A DNA stretch of 64,000 nt. It comes from Haliclona indistincta (lineage: Eukaryota; Porifera; Demospongiae; Haplosclerida; Chalinidae). A model generated the notes under the pieces. That model saw only the letters and a program-made list of their open reading frames with translations, was not told where the DNA came from and searched no databases. The DNA lies in contig OZ024791.1 in NCBI GenBank assembly GCA_964017065.1, positions 4,454,547 to 4,518,546 on the forward strand. The letters run 5' to 3'. The translations under genes were made by a program, and so were the position numbers. The stretch's first letter is position 1; every line of letters starts with the position of its first letter. Below are positions 48,282 through 59,800 of this stretch, piece after piece.

Positions 48282-50009
48282 TTAGTTGATGTTAAATGAG
48301 CCATATTGTCCCTTAGTGTCATCAGTACTATCACTGATAGTTTCATATAAATCTCTCTCATATTCCTCTGCTTGAGCCAGTTCTCTCTCGTATATCTCTT
48401 CTACTAGATACTGCTCATTCACCACCTCATCTCGCAGACGATATCGGTACCGTCTGGACACACACAAGTACAGCATCAGAGATAAGAATATCAGAAAGGC
48501 TTTCACCTCATGGAATACTTCCCATGTTGTGACATCAATAATGAAAGTTTCTGACACAGCAACAGGCAGGTAGTAGACAGCCAGTAAGGCATACCAGATA
48601 CCAATGAGCAGTCCCTTCAGTCGGAGAGGAGCCTGAGCACAGATGAACTCAAGAGTGGTCATGAACACCAACAGGAAGGCTAAGCCTTGAAGAACATTAG
48701 GAATGATCATTAACAGAAATGGAGTGTTGTTGAGTTCACAGTAATCTTGATATTCAGAAAGTGAAGAGCAAGTACCATTGATAATAATATTTGATGTAAT
48801 AAAATAACAAGACACCGAGGGATGATTGTCAGCTAGTTTGCAGACTTTTCCTTTAGACATTGTTGCATGGATGATGATTTCAGCAACTTCCTTGAATAAA
48901 CAGCACAGTAATCCCAGTCCCATTAGTTTGAGCATGTTAGGAATATACTTATTACAGCAGCGAACAAACACCAGTTGGTAGAGCGGTACTCCAATGATGA
49001 TAATGATGAATGTGATATTCATCGAATCACTTGCTAACATCCAAACAAGAAGAGTAGGACACTGTCTCCTTGCAAGCTGGTCAGTTAATGAATAGCCATG
49101 TCCTGAAAGATGAAACCCAAGTAGAGACAAAAGGAGCAAGATGATGCGAAAGAATGTCTTGGTGTCCTCCACCTCCTCAGTGGTGAATGGTCCTCCATAC
49201 TTCAGTTTACCAAGATCAATACGTGGTGGAATATCCTCCTCCCAGTAGGTGAAGGCACTGCGATTCTCAGGACAAGTGTGATTCCAGGCATACCTGAGCA
49301 CTCGAGAAATGAGTTTGAGTGGATGCTCACCAGTTCGATCAATATTGAGCTGTCTCTTATAACAGACCAGCACACACAAACCAGTGCAGGCACACACCAA
49401 CTGAAGAACAACACTAAATAGTATTGATATGTTTGCAATTTTAATTTGGTATTCTATAAATACCAAGTCCATGTTATGGGTGAATTGTGTATCTAGCGTC
49501 ATACCGCACTGGTAATAATACATAAGCACACTATAACCAATGTACATGATGACCAGGCTTCCCAAGCTACTGCTCCAGTAGTACCAGTGGATGAAGGTGC
49601 TCAGTTTGTCAGAGGAAGCTTCCAGCATCTGGTCCATTCCAAACTGAATGGCAGTAGACTCAAACAGACCTAGTGCAATCAGTTCAATGACAATTAACAA
49701 ACCGGCGATGTAGTACAAGCTATGTCGATGTTCAGGAAATTTTAGGATAAGAGCCGACTCTACAACACCCAAAATACCACCAAGTATTGTAGCAACAAAG
49801 GAGGAGAATACAAATTTGTATCTGGTAAAGCAGACATCAGCCATCCATCCAATCAGAGGATAGAGAAGATAAGAGACAGCCTTACAGATGGAAAAGAATA
49901 CAATGCCATTCCTTGATATAGTGTGATAAAGAATCATATCTGATCCGAGAAGAGACAAATGAGCTAGAGTGCAGCAGAAAATAACAAGATAAGCCATCTT
50001 ATGCTCCAT
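48282..50009 (-). CDS. POT/MFS-like transporter, copy 1 (single exon, 575 aa)
   Basis: A single uninterrupted frame of 575 codons with about 10-12 hydrophobic segments. FGMDQ and FIHWYYWSSSLGSLV (about residues 125-155) resemble the proton-coupled oligopeptide transporter (POT/SLC15) signature, although the usual Asn is replaced by Ser. Loops carry N-glycosylation-type sites (NHT, NGT), and the acidic, Tyr-rich C-terminal tail is probably cytosolic. Substrate is unknown. It is intronless, in contrast to all its neighbours. Copies at 51475-53202 and 54662-56389 are nearly identical. Confidence 0.75.
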   Translation of the reverse strand: MEHKMAYLVIFCCTLAHLSLLGSDMILYHTISRNGIVFFSICKAVSYLLYPLIGWMADVCFTRYKFVFSSFVATILGGILGVVESALILKFPEHRHSLYYIAGLLIVIELIALGLFESTAIQFGMDQMLEASSDKLSTFIHWYYWSSSLGSLVIMYIGYSVLMYYYQCGMTLDTQFTHNMDLVFIEYQIKIANISILFSVVLQLVCACTGLCVLVCYKRQLNIDRTGEHPLKLISRVLRYAWNHTCPENRSAFTYWEEDIPPRIDLGKLKYGGPFTTEEVEDTKTFFRIILLLLSLLGFHLSGHGYSLTDQLARRQCPTLLVWMLASDSMNITFIIIIIGVPLYQLVFVRCCNKYIPNMLKLMGLGLLCCLFKEVAEIIIHATMSKGKVCKLADNHPSVSCYFITSNIIINGTCSSLSEYQDYCELNNTPFLLMIIPNVLQGLAFLLVFMTTLEFICAQAPLRLKGLLIGIWYALLAVYYLPVAVSETFIIDVTTWEVFHEVKAFLIFLSLMLYLCVSRRYRYRLRDEVVNEQYLVEEIYERELAQAEEYERDLYETISDSTDDTKGQYGSFNIN

Positions 50010-50310
50010 GGTATCTTCAAGCTGAACAACTGTTTCTCTGCTACGGCAAAGCTCTAAAAGGCAATTCAGGTTGACTATATGAACGTAGCAGCAACCTAGC
50101 TATACGACAGTCAGAGCAGTGTTGTCACAAGCCCACATGTTATTCATTCATGTGTGCATAAACACAGTGCATAGTTTCACTGTTAGGAATGAATAAAAGA
50201 AGAGTAAACAGTCTCACAACTATATATAATCCAAGAAAATAAATCGCAGAGACTGAAATTAAAACCAAAATTTAAACTATAAATCGTTCATCTCTAATTC
50301 TCTAATTCTG
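50010..50310. other. Transporter 5' flank, unit 1
   Basis: Upstream flank of transporter copy 1, conserved at 53203-53503. It probably holds its promoter; no exon is recognisable. It ends in tctctaattctctaattctg, which forms the junction with unit 2. Confidence 0.5.
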
Positions 50311-51106
50311 CTCTAATTCTGTCGGTGTTTGGGGCTACATTGAGGCTTTTGAAGAGATGAGACAACAGGTATAGACCAATGTTCCACTGCTAATGATTGA
50401 TTGCAATGCTGTGATAACATTTAGGGCGTATTGGATAATTTTGATGACATTTTTATAGCAGTTGGGAGTGGAGGGACTTGCTCTGGAGTAGCCATTGCTA
50501 ACTATCTCACAGGATCCAAGCTAAAGTGTGCAGAATGCAATGCAATGCCTAGTACTACACAACTTGTTCCTCCCTAGGATACATGCAGTGTGTGTGTGAC
50601 CAAGCTGAGTATTTCTATGAACACATTGATGACCAGTTGAAGCAATACAATTTGCTTGACTCAGAAGGAAAGCAGTTGAGAGCAGTTGACATTGTCGACA
50701 TAATAGATGGATATAAAGGAACTGGCTACTCACTGTCTACAAAAGAAGAACTTGGTATGATACTAAAAACCACTAACTCTACTGTACGTTATCATGGTTC
50801 ATTGTGTAGCTCAGTTGATAGACATCTCAAGACACACTGGAATAATTGTTGATCATACTTACACACTGAAGGCAGTGAGAGGAATGCTTGAGGAGATGAA
50901 GACACGTCCCGATAGGTTTAAGGGCAGGAGGGCCCTGTTTCTACACACAGGTAGAATCGTTCAAAGATGTGCGTATCAGATTATTCATGATTTGTATTTC
51001 AGGTGGTATGTACTCAAACTTTGATGGAAGATTAGACGAGGTTCTGAAGGATACTCCTGGCACTAACAAAATCTACTCATTTCAAGATGTTGTCTCTGAA
51101 GGGTGA
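50311..51106 (+). pseudogene. Truncated PLP-enzyme gene, copy 2 (3' exons only)
   Basis: It starts inside the exon equivalent to 47076-47172 and keeps the following exons up to the TGA at 51104-51106, with splice sites preserved. All 5' exons are missing, including the one encoding the GNK lysine that binds PLP, and there is no start codon in frame. The protein cannot be catalytic on its own. The exons could still act as alternative 3' ends if transcription runs through from copy 1. Confidence 0.85.
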
Positions 51107-51474
51107 CCGAAGAAATTGTAAACTTATTATTGTGTGCATAGAGTCAAACAACAACTCTGCCACTTCATTCTTCACATTTTTGCTAACATTTTTTGGATTC
51201 AGATTATTTTCGTGATTCGTAATTTCAGCATGCACTGCACTGTACACAGTCACTGTTTGTTGTCTTTCGCATTAGATAATAATCTTGTGCAATATCTTGC
51301 TAGAAGTCTAAAATTCAAGGAAGAGAAAATAATTTTACACGCATGTGAAATTTGGATCAGTTATGAACAAACTCAAGTATTAAAGCTTATCTATGTTTTG
51401 ATTTAAAGCATGAAAATATTTATTATATATTGTCACATTCAACTGTCTTCTCTGGTAGGACTTTGACAACAAAT
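51107..51474. other. Convergent 3' spacer, unit 2
   Basis: Copy of 47902-48281 with small indels: several bases are missing near the tandem aca repeats and ATTAAA has become ATTAGA. No gene seen. Confidence 0.5.
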
Positions 51475-53202
51475 TTAGTTGATGTTAAATGAGCCATATT
51501 GTCCCTTAGTGTCATCAGTACTATCACTGATAGTTTCATATAAATCTCTCTCATATTCCTCTGCTTGAGCCAGTTCTCTCTCGTATATCTCTTCTACTAG
51601 ATACTGCTCATTCACCACCTCATCTCGCAGACGGTAGTGGTACCGTCTGGACACACACAAGTACAGCATCAGAGATAAGAATATCATAAAGGCTTTCACC
51701 TCATGGAATACTTCCCATGTTGTGACATCAATAATGAAAGTTTTTGACACAGCAACAGGCAGGTAGTAGACAGCCAGTAAGGCATACCAGATACCAATGA
51801 GCAGTCCCTTCAGTCGGAGAGGAGCCTGAGCACAGATGAACTCAAGAGTGGTCATGAACACCAACAGGAAGGCTAAGCCTTGAAGAACATTAGGAATGAT
51901 CATTAACAGAAATGGAGTGTTGTTGAGTTCACAGTAATCTTGATATTCAGAAAGTGAAGAGCAAGTACCATTGATAATAATATTTGATGTAATAAAATAA
52001 CAAGACACCGAGGGATGATTGTCAGCTAGTTTGCAGACTTTTCCTTTAGACATTGTTGCATGGATGATGATTTCAGCAACTTCCTTGAATAAACAGCACA
52101 GTAATCCCAGTCCCATTAGTTTGAGCATGTTAGGAATATACTTATTACAGCAGCGAACAAACACCAGTTGGTAGAGCGGTACTCCAATGATGATAGTGAT
52201 GAATGTGATATTCATCGAATCACTTGCTAACATCCAAACAAGAAGAGTAGGACACTGTCTCCTTGCAAGCTGGTCAGTTAATGAATAGCCATGTCCTGAA
52301 AGATGAAACCCAAGTAGAGACAAAAGGAGCAAGATGATGCGAAAGAATGTCTTGGTGTCCTCCACCTCCTCAGTGGTGAATGGTCCTCCATACTTCAGTT
52401 TACCAAGATCAATACGTGGTGGAATATCCTCCTCCCAGTAGGTGAAGGCACTGCGATTCTCAGGACAAGTGTGATTCCAGGCATACCTGAGCACTCGAGA
52501 AATGAGTTTGAGTGGATGCTCACCAGTTCAATCAATATTGAGCTGTCTCTTATAACGGACCAGCACACACAAGCCAGTGCAGGCACACACCAACTGAAGA
52601 ACAACACAAAATAGTATTGATATGTTTGCAATTTTAATTTGGTATTCTATAAATACCAAGTCCATGTTATGGATGAATTGTGTATCTAGTGTCATACTGC
52701 ACTGGTAATAATACATAAGCACACTATAACCAATGTACATGATGACCAGGCTTCCCAAGCTACTGCTCCAGTAGTACCAGTGGATGAAGGTGCTCAGTTT
52801 GTCAGAGGAAGCTTCCAGTATCTGGTCCATACCAAACTGAATGGCAGTAGACTCAAAAAAACCCATTGCAATCAGTTTAATGACAATTAACAAACCGGCG
52901 ATGTAGTACAAGCTATGTCGATGTTCAGGAAATTTTAGGATAAGAGCCGACTCTACAACACCCAAAATACCACCAAGTATTGTAGCAACAAAGGAGGAGA
53001 ATACAAATTTGTATCTGGTAAAGCAGACATCAGCCATCCATCCAATCAGAGGATAGAGAAGATAAGAGACAGCCTTACAGATGGAAAAGAATACAATGCC
53101 ATTCCTTGATATAGTGTGATAAAGAATCATATCTGATCCGAGAAGAGACAAATGAGCTAGAGTGCAGCAGAAAATAACAAGATAAGCCATCTTATGCTCC
53201 AT
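51475..53202 (-). pseudogene. POT/MFS-like transporter, copy 2, interrupted by a nonsense codon
   Basis: The frame matches copy 1 from start (53200-53202) to the final stop, except that CGA (Arg, after LNID) has become TGA at 52528-52530. This leaves an N-terminal piece of 224 codons and a downstream frame of 339 codons. The copy also has private amino-acid changes such as KLIAMGFFES for ELIALGLFES, which suggests relaxed selection. An assembly or polymorphism error cannot be excluded. Confidence 0.8.
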
Positions 53203-53503
53203 GGTATCTTCAAGCTGAACAACTGTTTCTCTGCTACGGCAAAGCTCTAAAAGGCAATTCAGGTTGACTATATGAACGTAGCAGCAACCTAGCTATACGA
53301 CAGTCAGAGCAGTGTTGTCACAAGCCCACATGTTATTCATTCATGTGTGCATAAACACAGTGCATAGTTTCACTGTTAGGAATGAATAAAAGAAGAGTAA
53401 ACAGTCTCACAACTATATATAATCCAAGAAAATAAATCGCAGAGACTGAAGTTAAAACCAAAATTTAAACTATAAATCGTTCATCTCTAATTCTCTAATT
53501 CTG
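53203..53503. other. Transporter 5' flank, unit 2
   Basis: Copy of 50010-50310, almost unchanged; it ends with the same tctctaattctctaattctg junction to unit 3. Confidence 0.5.
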
Positions 53504-54293
53504 CTCTAATTCTGTCGGTGTTTGGGGCTACATTGAGGCTTTTGAAGAGATGAGACAACAGGTACAGACCAATGTTCCACTGCTAATGCAATGCTGTGAT
53601 AACATTTAGGGCGTATTGGATAATTTTGATGACATTTTTATGGCAGTTGGGAGTGGAGGGACTTGCTCTGGAGTAGCCATTGCAAACTATCTCACTGGAT
53701 CCAAGCTAAAGTGTGCAGAATGCAATGCAATGCCTAGTACTACACAACTTGTTCCTCCCTAGGATACATGCAGTGTGCGTGTGTGACCAAGCTGAGTATT
53801 TCTATGAACACATTGATGACCAGTTGAAGCAATACAATTTGCTTGACTCAGAAGGAAAGCAGTTGAGAGCAGTTGACATTGTCGACATAATAGATGGATA
53901 TAAAGGAACTGGCTACTCACTGTCTACAAAAGAAGAACTTGGTATGATACTAAAAACCACTAACTCTACTGTACGTTATCATGGTTCATTGTGTAGCTCA
54001 GTTGATAGACATCTCAAGACACACTGGAATAATTGTAGATCATACTTACACACTGAAGGCAGTGAGAGGAATGCTTGAAGAGATGAAGACACGTCCCGAT
54101 AGGTTTAAGGGCAGGAGGGCTCTGTTTCTACACACAGGTAGAATCGTCCAAAGATGTGCGTATCAGATTATTCATGATTTGTATTTCAGGTGGTATGTAC
54201 TCAAACTTTGATGGAAGATTAGACGAGGTTCTGAAGGATACTCCTGGCACTAACAAAATCTACTCATTTCAAGATGTTGTCTCTGAAGGGTGA
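53504..54293 (+). pseudogene. Truncated PLP-enzyme gene, copy 3 (3' exons only)
   Basis: Same truncation as copy 2: it begins inside the exon equivalent to 47076-47172 and runs to TGA at 54291-54293. It lacks the PLP-lysine exon and any start codon. Splice sites and frame of the remaining exons are intact. Confidence 0.85.
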
Positions 54294-54661
54294 CAGAAGA
54301 AATGTGAACTTATTATTGTGTGCATAGAGTCAAACAACAACTCTGCCACTTCATTCTCCACATTTTTGCTAACATTTTTGGATTCAAATTATTTTCGTGA
54401 TTCGTAATTTCAGCATGCACTGCACTGTACAGTAGCACAGTCACTGTCGTCTTTCACATTAGATAATAATCTTGTGCAATACCTTGCTAGAAGTCTAAAA
54501 TTCAAGGAAGAGAAAATAATTTTACACGCATGTGAAATTTGGATCAGTTATGAACAAACTCAAGTATTAAAGCTTATCTATGTTTTGATTTAAAGCATGA
54601 AAATATTTATTATATATTGTCACATTCAACTGTCTTCTCTGGTAGGACTTTGACAACAAAT
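54294..54661. other. Convergent 3' spacer, unit 3
   Basis: Copy of 47902-48281; ATTAAA reads ATTAGA here too. No gene seen. Confidence 0.5.
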
Positions 54662-56389
54662 TTAGTTGATGTTAAATGAGCCATATTGTCCCTTAGTGTC
54701 ATCAGTACTATCACTGATAGTTTCATATAAATCTCTCTCATATTCCTCTGCTTGAGCCAGTTCTCTCTCGTATATCTCTTCTACTAGATACTGCTCATTC
54801 ACCACCTCATCTCGCAGACGATATCGGTACCGTCTGGACACACACAAGTACAGCATCAGAGATAAGAATATCAGAAAGGCTTTCACCTCATGGAATACTT
54901 CCCATGTTGTGACATCAATAATGAAAGTTTCTGACACAGCAACAGGCAGGTAGTAGACAGCCAGTAAGGCATACCAGATACCAATGAGCAGTCCCTTCAG
55001 TCGGAGAGGAGCCTGAGCACAGATGAACTCAAGAGTGGTCATGAAAACCAACAGGAAGGCTAAGCCTTGAAGAACATTAGGAATGATCATTAACAGAAAT
55101 GGAGTGTTGTTGAGTTCACAGTAATCTTGATATTCAGAAAGTGAAGAGCAAGTACCATTGATAATAATATTTGATGTAATAAAATAACAAGACACCGAGG
55201 GATGATTGTCAGCTAGTTTGCAGACTTTTCCTTTAGACATTGTTGCATGGATGATGATTTCAGCAACTTCCTTGAATAAACAGCACAGTAATCCCAGTCC
55301 CATTAGTTTGAGCATGTTAGGAATATACTTATTACAGCAGCGAACAAACACCAGTTGGTAGAGCGGTACTCCAATGATGATAGTGATGAGTGTGATATTC
55401 ATCGAATCACTTGCTAACATCCAAACAAGAAGAGTAGGACACTGTCTCCTTGCAAGCTGGTCAGTTAATGAATAGCCATGTCCTGAAAGATGAAACCCAA
55501 GTAGAGACAAAAGGAGCAAGATGATGCGAAAGAATGTCTTGGTGTCCTCCACCTCCTCAGTGGTGAATGGTCCTCCATACTTCAGTTTACCAAGATCAAT
55601 ACATGGTGGAATATCCTCCTCCCAGTAGGTGAAGGCACTGCGATTCTCAGGACAAGTGTGATTCCAGGCATACCTGAGCACTCGATAAATGAGTTTGAGT
55701 GGATGTTCACCAGTTCGATCAATATTGAGCTGTCTCTTATAACGGACCAGCACACACAAACCAGTGCAGGCACACACCAACTGGAGACCAACACTAAATA
55801 GTATTGATATGTTTGCAATTTTAATTTGGTATTCTATAAATACCAAGTCCATGTTATGGATGAATTGTGTATCTAGCGTCATACCGCACTGGTAATAATA
55901 CATAAGCACACTATAACCAATGTACATGGTGACCAGACTTCCCAAGCTACTGCTCCAGTAGTACCAGTGGATGAAGGTACTCAGTTTGTCAGAGGAAGCT
56001 TCCAGCATCTGGTCCATACCAAACTGAATGGCAGTGGACTCAAACAGACCTAGTGCAATGAGTTCAATGACAATTAACAAGCCGACGATGTAGTACAAGC
56101 TATGTCGATGTTCAGGAAATTTTAGGATAAGAGCCGACACTACAACACCCAAAATACCACCAAGTATTGTAGCAACAAAGGAGGAGAATACAAATTTGTA
56201 TCTGGTAAAGCAGACATCAGCCATCCATCCAATCAGAGGATAGAGAAGATAAGAGACAGCCTTACAAATGGAAAAGGATACAATGCCATTCCTTGATATA
56301 GTGTGATATAGAATCATATCTGATCCGAGAAGAGACAAATGAGCTAGAGTGCAGCAGAAAATAACAAGATAAGCCATCTTGTGATCCAT
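54662..56389 (-). CDS. POT/MFS-like transporter, copy 3 (single exon, 575 aa)
   Basis: Full-length 575-codon frame like copy 1, with the same FGMDQ and HWYYWSSSLGSL region. It has scattered substitutions: MDHKMAY at the start, GVVVSALIL, LITIIIG. Arg is retained at the site that is a stop in copy 2. Presumably functional. Confidence 0.75.
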   Translation of the reverse strand: MDHKMAYLVIFCCTLAHLSLLGSDMILYHTISRNGIVSFSICKAVSYLLYPLIGWMADVCFTRYKFVFSSFVATILGGILGVVVSALILKFPEHRHSLYYIVGLLIVIELIALGLFESTAIQFGMDQMLEASSDKLSTFIHWYYWSSSLGSLVTMYIGYSVLMYYYQCGMTLDTQFIHNMDLVFIEYQIKIANISILFSVGLQLVCACTGLCVLVRYKRQLNIDRTGEHPLKLIYRVLRYAWNHTCPENRSAFTYWEEDIPPCIDLGKLKYGGPFTTEEVEDTKTFFRIILLLLSLLGFHLSGHGYSLTDQLARRQCPTLLVWMLASDSMNITLITIIIGVPLYQLVFVRCCNKYIPNMLKLMGLGLLCCLFKEVAEIIIHATMSKGKVCKLADNHPSVSCYFITSNIIINGTCSSLSEYQDYCELNNTPFLLMIIPNVLQGLAFLLVFMTTLEFICAQAPLRLKGLLIGIWYALLAVYYLPVAVSETFIIDVTTWEVFHEVKAFLIFLSLMLYLCVSRRYRYRLRDEVVNEQYLVEEIYERELAQAEEYERDLYETISDSTDDTKGQYGSFNIN

Positions 56390-56800
56390 GGTATCTTCAA
56401 GCTGAACAACTGTTTCTCTGCTACGGCAAAGCTCTAAAAGGCAATTCAGGTTGACTATATGAACGTAGCGGCAACCTATACGCCACGGTCAAGAGCGGTG
56501 TTGTCACAAGCCCACATGTTATTCATGTGTGCATAGATTCAGATCCACAACCCCACATGTTATTCATGTGTGCACACAGTGCATAGTTTCACTGTTAAAG
56601 ATCAATAAAAGAAGAAACAGTTTCACAAGCTCACATGTTATTCATGTGTGCATAAACACAGTGCATAGTTTCATTGTTATGGATCAATAAAAGAAGAGTA
56701 AACAGTTAATTTCACTACTATTTATAATCCAAGAAAATAAATCACAGAGACCGAAGTTAAAACCAAAATTTAAACTATAAAATCATTCATAGTAGAAGGT
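56390..56800. other. Transporter 3 upstream region and ACAD11 3' flank
   Basis: Contains the expanded acatgttattcatgtgtgca motif (about 56510, 56552, 56628) and the right edge of the triplicated block. ACAD11-A ends at 56801, so the 3' end of that gene (minus) and the promoter of transporter 3 (minus) share this stretch. Confidence 0.5.
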
Positions 56801-59800
56801 TCAGAGTTTCGCCTTTTCCTTTAGCTCCTCTTTAGCTACTGTTTCCATGTGCACAATATCTGGTCCATCAGCAATACGTAGGCTACGAGCACCAGCATAG
56901 AAGTGTGGTAACATGCTGTCCTGACACACTCCCATAGCTCCATGTACTTGAATAGCTCTGTCTATCACACGACAGGTCATCTGTGCTACAGCTACTTTGA
57001 TCTCTGCTATCTGTGAATAGTAGAGGATGGAAGTAGTGTGGAATAATGAATTGATACAAACCTGTTTTCTAGCTGCCTTGGATCCAACAGTATCAACAGC
57101 ATAAGCAGTACTCAGTACTAGTAGTCTACACTGGTCTATCTCCATTCTGGACTCAGCAATAGCAGTACGCACTGTTTGCTAAACAAGAAGAGAAAGCTCA
57201 TATCAATGGAATAAAATTATTGACAATAGTGTTTACTACTATAGTGTATGTATAACATCTCAAATAAAATTAAACTAGTCTGGCACAGTTCTAAAGTTGC
57301 TAGTGTAAACGCACTACACTAGCAACTCTAGAACCGAGCCAGACTAGCTTAATTTTATTTTCAAAGTTTGATATTAATAGAGCGACTAGTACTTAAGAAG
57401 TGCCATTTGTTGTACTACTATCAACCTTTAAAAATAAACTACACCAGTCTGGCACAGTTTGGAAGTTGCTAGTGTAAACGCACTAATTTGGAGTAAAATT
57501 ATACATTGTAGCCATGGTAATCATAAGATCAAAGGCATTGTACAGTGGTTATAACATGGTTATTTTTCAAGAAATGATGTCACATAGCAACAAAATGACA
57601 TCGAAAAAGCATGCAAGATTATTGAGAGTATGCAAGCATGCAAGAGCATGCATTGGTATTTACCTATACTAACTTCAATGGGGTCAAACGCTTTGTTTAC
57701 TACTAACACTAAGAGCAGTGTCTTGGGTAACAAAAGTGGATAACTTATAAACATAATGATTATCTCGGCAGTATGCGATAAACTATCGGTGGTGAGCAAA
57801 GCAGTGACATACATGCAGAGCGAGTCTCCTTCCGAATGCTTTTCTGGACAGTGATCGTTGGCACATCATCTCCAGTGATCGTTCAGCCATTCCTATCATT
57901 CTCATGCAGTGGTGTATCCTCCCTGGTCCAAGCCGCCCCTGAGCTATCTCAAACCCTCTTCCCTCTCCTGTGCATTACAAAACAATATCAAAATAGATTT
58001 ATCACAATATGTACCTAGTATAAGGTTGCTTGCAGGTACTCGAACATTGTCGTACTCCACTTCAAGATGACCGTGAGGAGCATCTGTGAATGGACATTAT
58101 GATTATCAAGTGCAATATCTACAATATCCATCGATCATAGAGTAATCTATAACTCACCATAATATCCAAACACAGATAGTGGACGAACTTTCTTAACACC
58201 AGGAGAGTTGAATGGGACAAGGATCATTGAATGACGACGCATTCTGAATAATAATCGGGTTATAAAAAGTCAGGGTTATAAAGTACTAAAAGGGTTAAAT
58301 CAACTTTCGTGTAATCTAACTTGCCAATAAATTCCATTGCTATACAAGTGGCTTACCGATCAGCATCAGGGTTTGTGACACCCATCACTATAGCAACAGT
58401 ACAGCGAGGATCACCAGCACCTAATAAGGGATACACTAACCAGTGCTACCAACCAGTACTACTAACCACTAGACCACCACTTGCGACCATTGACAACATA
58501 CTCATTGCCATCACGACGTATAGACAGCTCCATATTGGTAGCATCACTAGAGGCTACTGCAGGCTCTGTTGGAATGAGAGCAGCAGTAATGGTGGCAGAG
58601 AAGAGATGTCGCATACCTGACATTCCAAAGCATGATCGTATCTTGCCATCCAGAAGTGGCTGTAGCCATTTTCTCTTCTGTTCCTCACTACCATACAAGT
58701 GAAGTACCTCCATATTGCCTGTAGTTGAAGACTTAATTCCTCACACCAGCAGCTTTGCCTTTCAATCACTCAACACAAAATACTATGGAGCTACCCTCAC
58801 CAGTATCAGGAGCACTACAGTTGAACACTTCAGATGACATGGGACATCGTCCCATCTCTTCAGCCATTGGAGCATACTCTAGCTGACTGAACCCAGATAC
58901 ACCTGGCAGGAACAGATTCCATAGTCCTTCCTCTCTTGCCTTCTTCTTCAGCTGCTCAAGGACTGGTGGTATGGTCCACATAGTGTCAGGGTTAGACACA
59001 TGCTTATAACACTCCTGTATAACATCAGTTAATATCACTCTCTATACAGTCCATTCACTCACCTCCTCTACAGGGTATACATGCTCCTTCATGAATGCTT
59101 TTAATTTCAGCAGAGTTGCCCTGGCTTTGTTTGAGTAGTTGATGAAGTTCAGAACATTAGGAAGCTTTACAGTGGAGGCAGTTGGGCTAGTACTGCAATA
59201 AGAGAAACAAATCATGTATTATCTTCAAGGCGCACTTACCCAATAATAGAGCAACCATAAGCAGCTAATGGTTGAATAAATGTCTTCAACTTCTTTCCTT
59301 GGTTACTACTGGCATTGCCCATTATACTCCTGGAATACACACCCTGAGTTGAATTGATAAGTAACATCAGGAGCGTATAAGGGGAAGGAGTGTTCAACTG
59401 TAGATAAAGAAGTCTAAAGTCCGCTGCTTGTGCTGCAAAAACCTTCCTTATAAGGAAGGTAAGACGGCGATCATGGCTTTAGCTGAACAGTTGCTTGTTT
59501 TAACTGGAGACGAGCAGGATGAAGCATGGATCAATGTATGGGTAGGAAATGGCGAGCCACAATGCGCAAAGAAAGGCCCAAGTTCCAAGTAGCAACAGCG
59601 GCCGGACTTTAGACTTCGATATTATTATAGCGAATACGACAGTTGAACGCTCATTCCCCTCATACGCTCCTGGTACCATACATTCTAGACACACACAATC
59701 CACACACCTGCATAATGGCAGCAATTCTGAAGCAAGTCAGAGCCTTAGAGAAGTCCCAGTGTGGCAGTGGTAGTGATAGGCTCCTCTGTTCAGCATACAG

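Larger units (their letters stand above)
47115..50310. repeat. Tandem segmental duplication, unit 1 (3,196 bp)
   Basis: Unit 1 runs from ctctaattct in exon 5 of the PLP gene to the next copy of that string after the transporter. It contains the PLP 3' exons (plus) and a complete transporter gene (minus), convergent. Confidence 0.93.
50311..53503. repeat. Tandem segmental duplication, unit 2 (3,193 bp)
   Basis: Second copy of the 47115-50310 block, collinear and nearly identical through coding and non-coding sequence. Confidence 0.93.
53504..56790. repeat. Tandem segmental duplication, unit 3
   Basis: Third copy of the block. It is collinear to about 56480. Its 5' transporter flank is expanded by repeats of acatgttattcatgtgtgca (three copies between 56505 and 56660). 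It ends near aactataaaatcattcat without the tctctaattct junction found in units 1 and 2. Confidence 0.9.
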
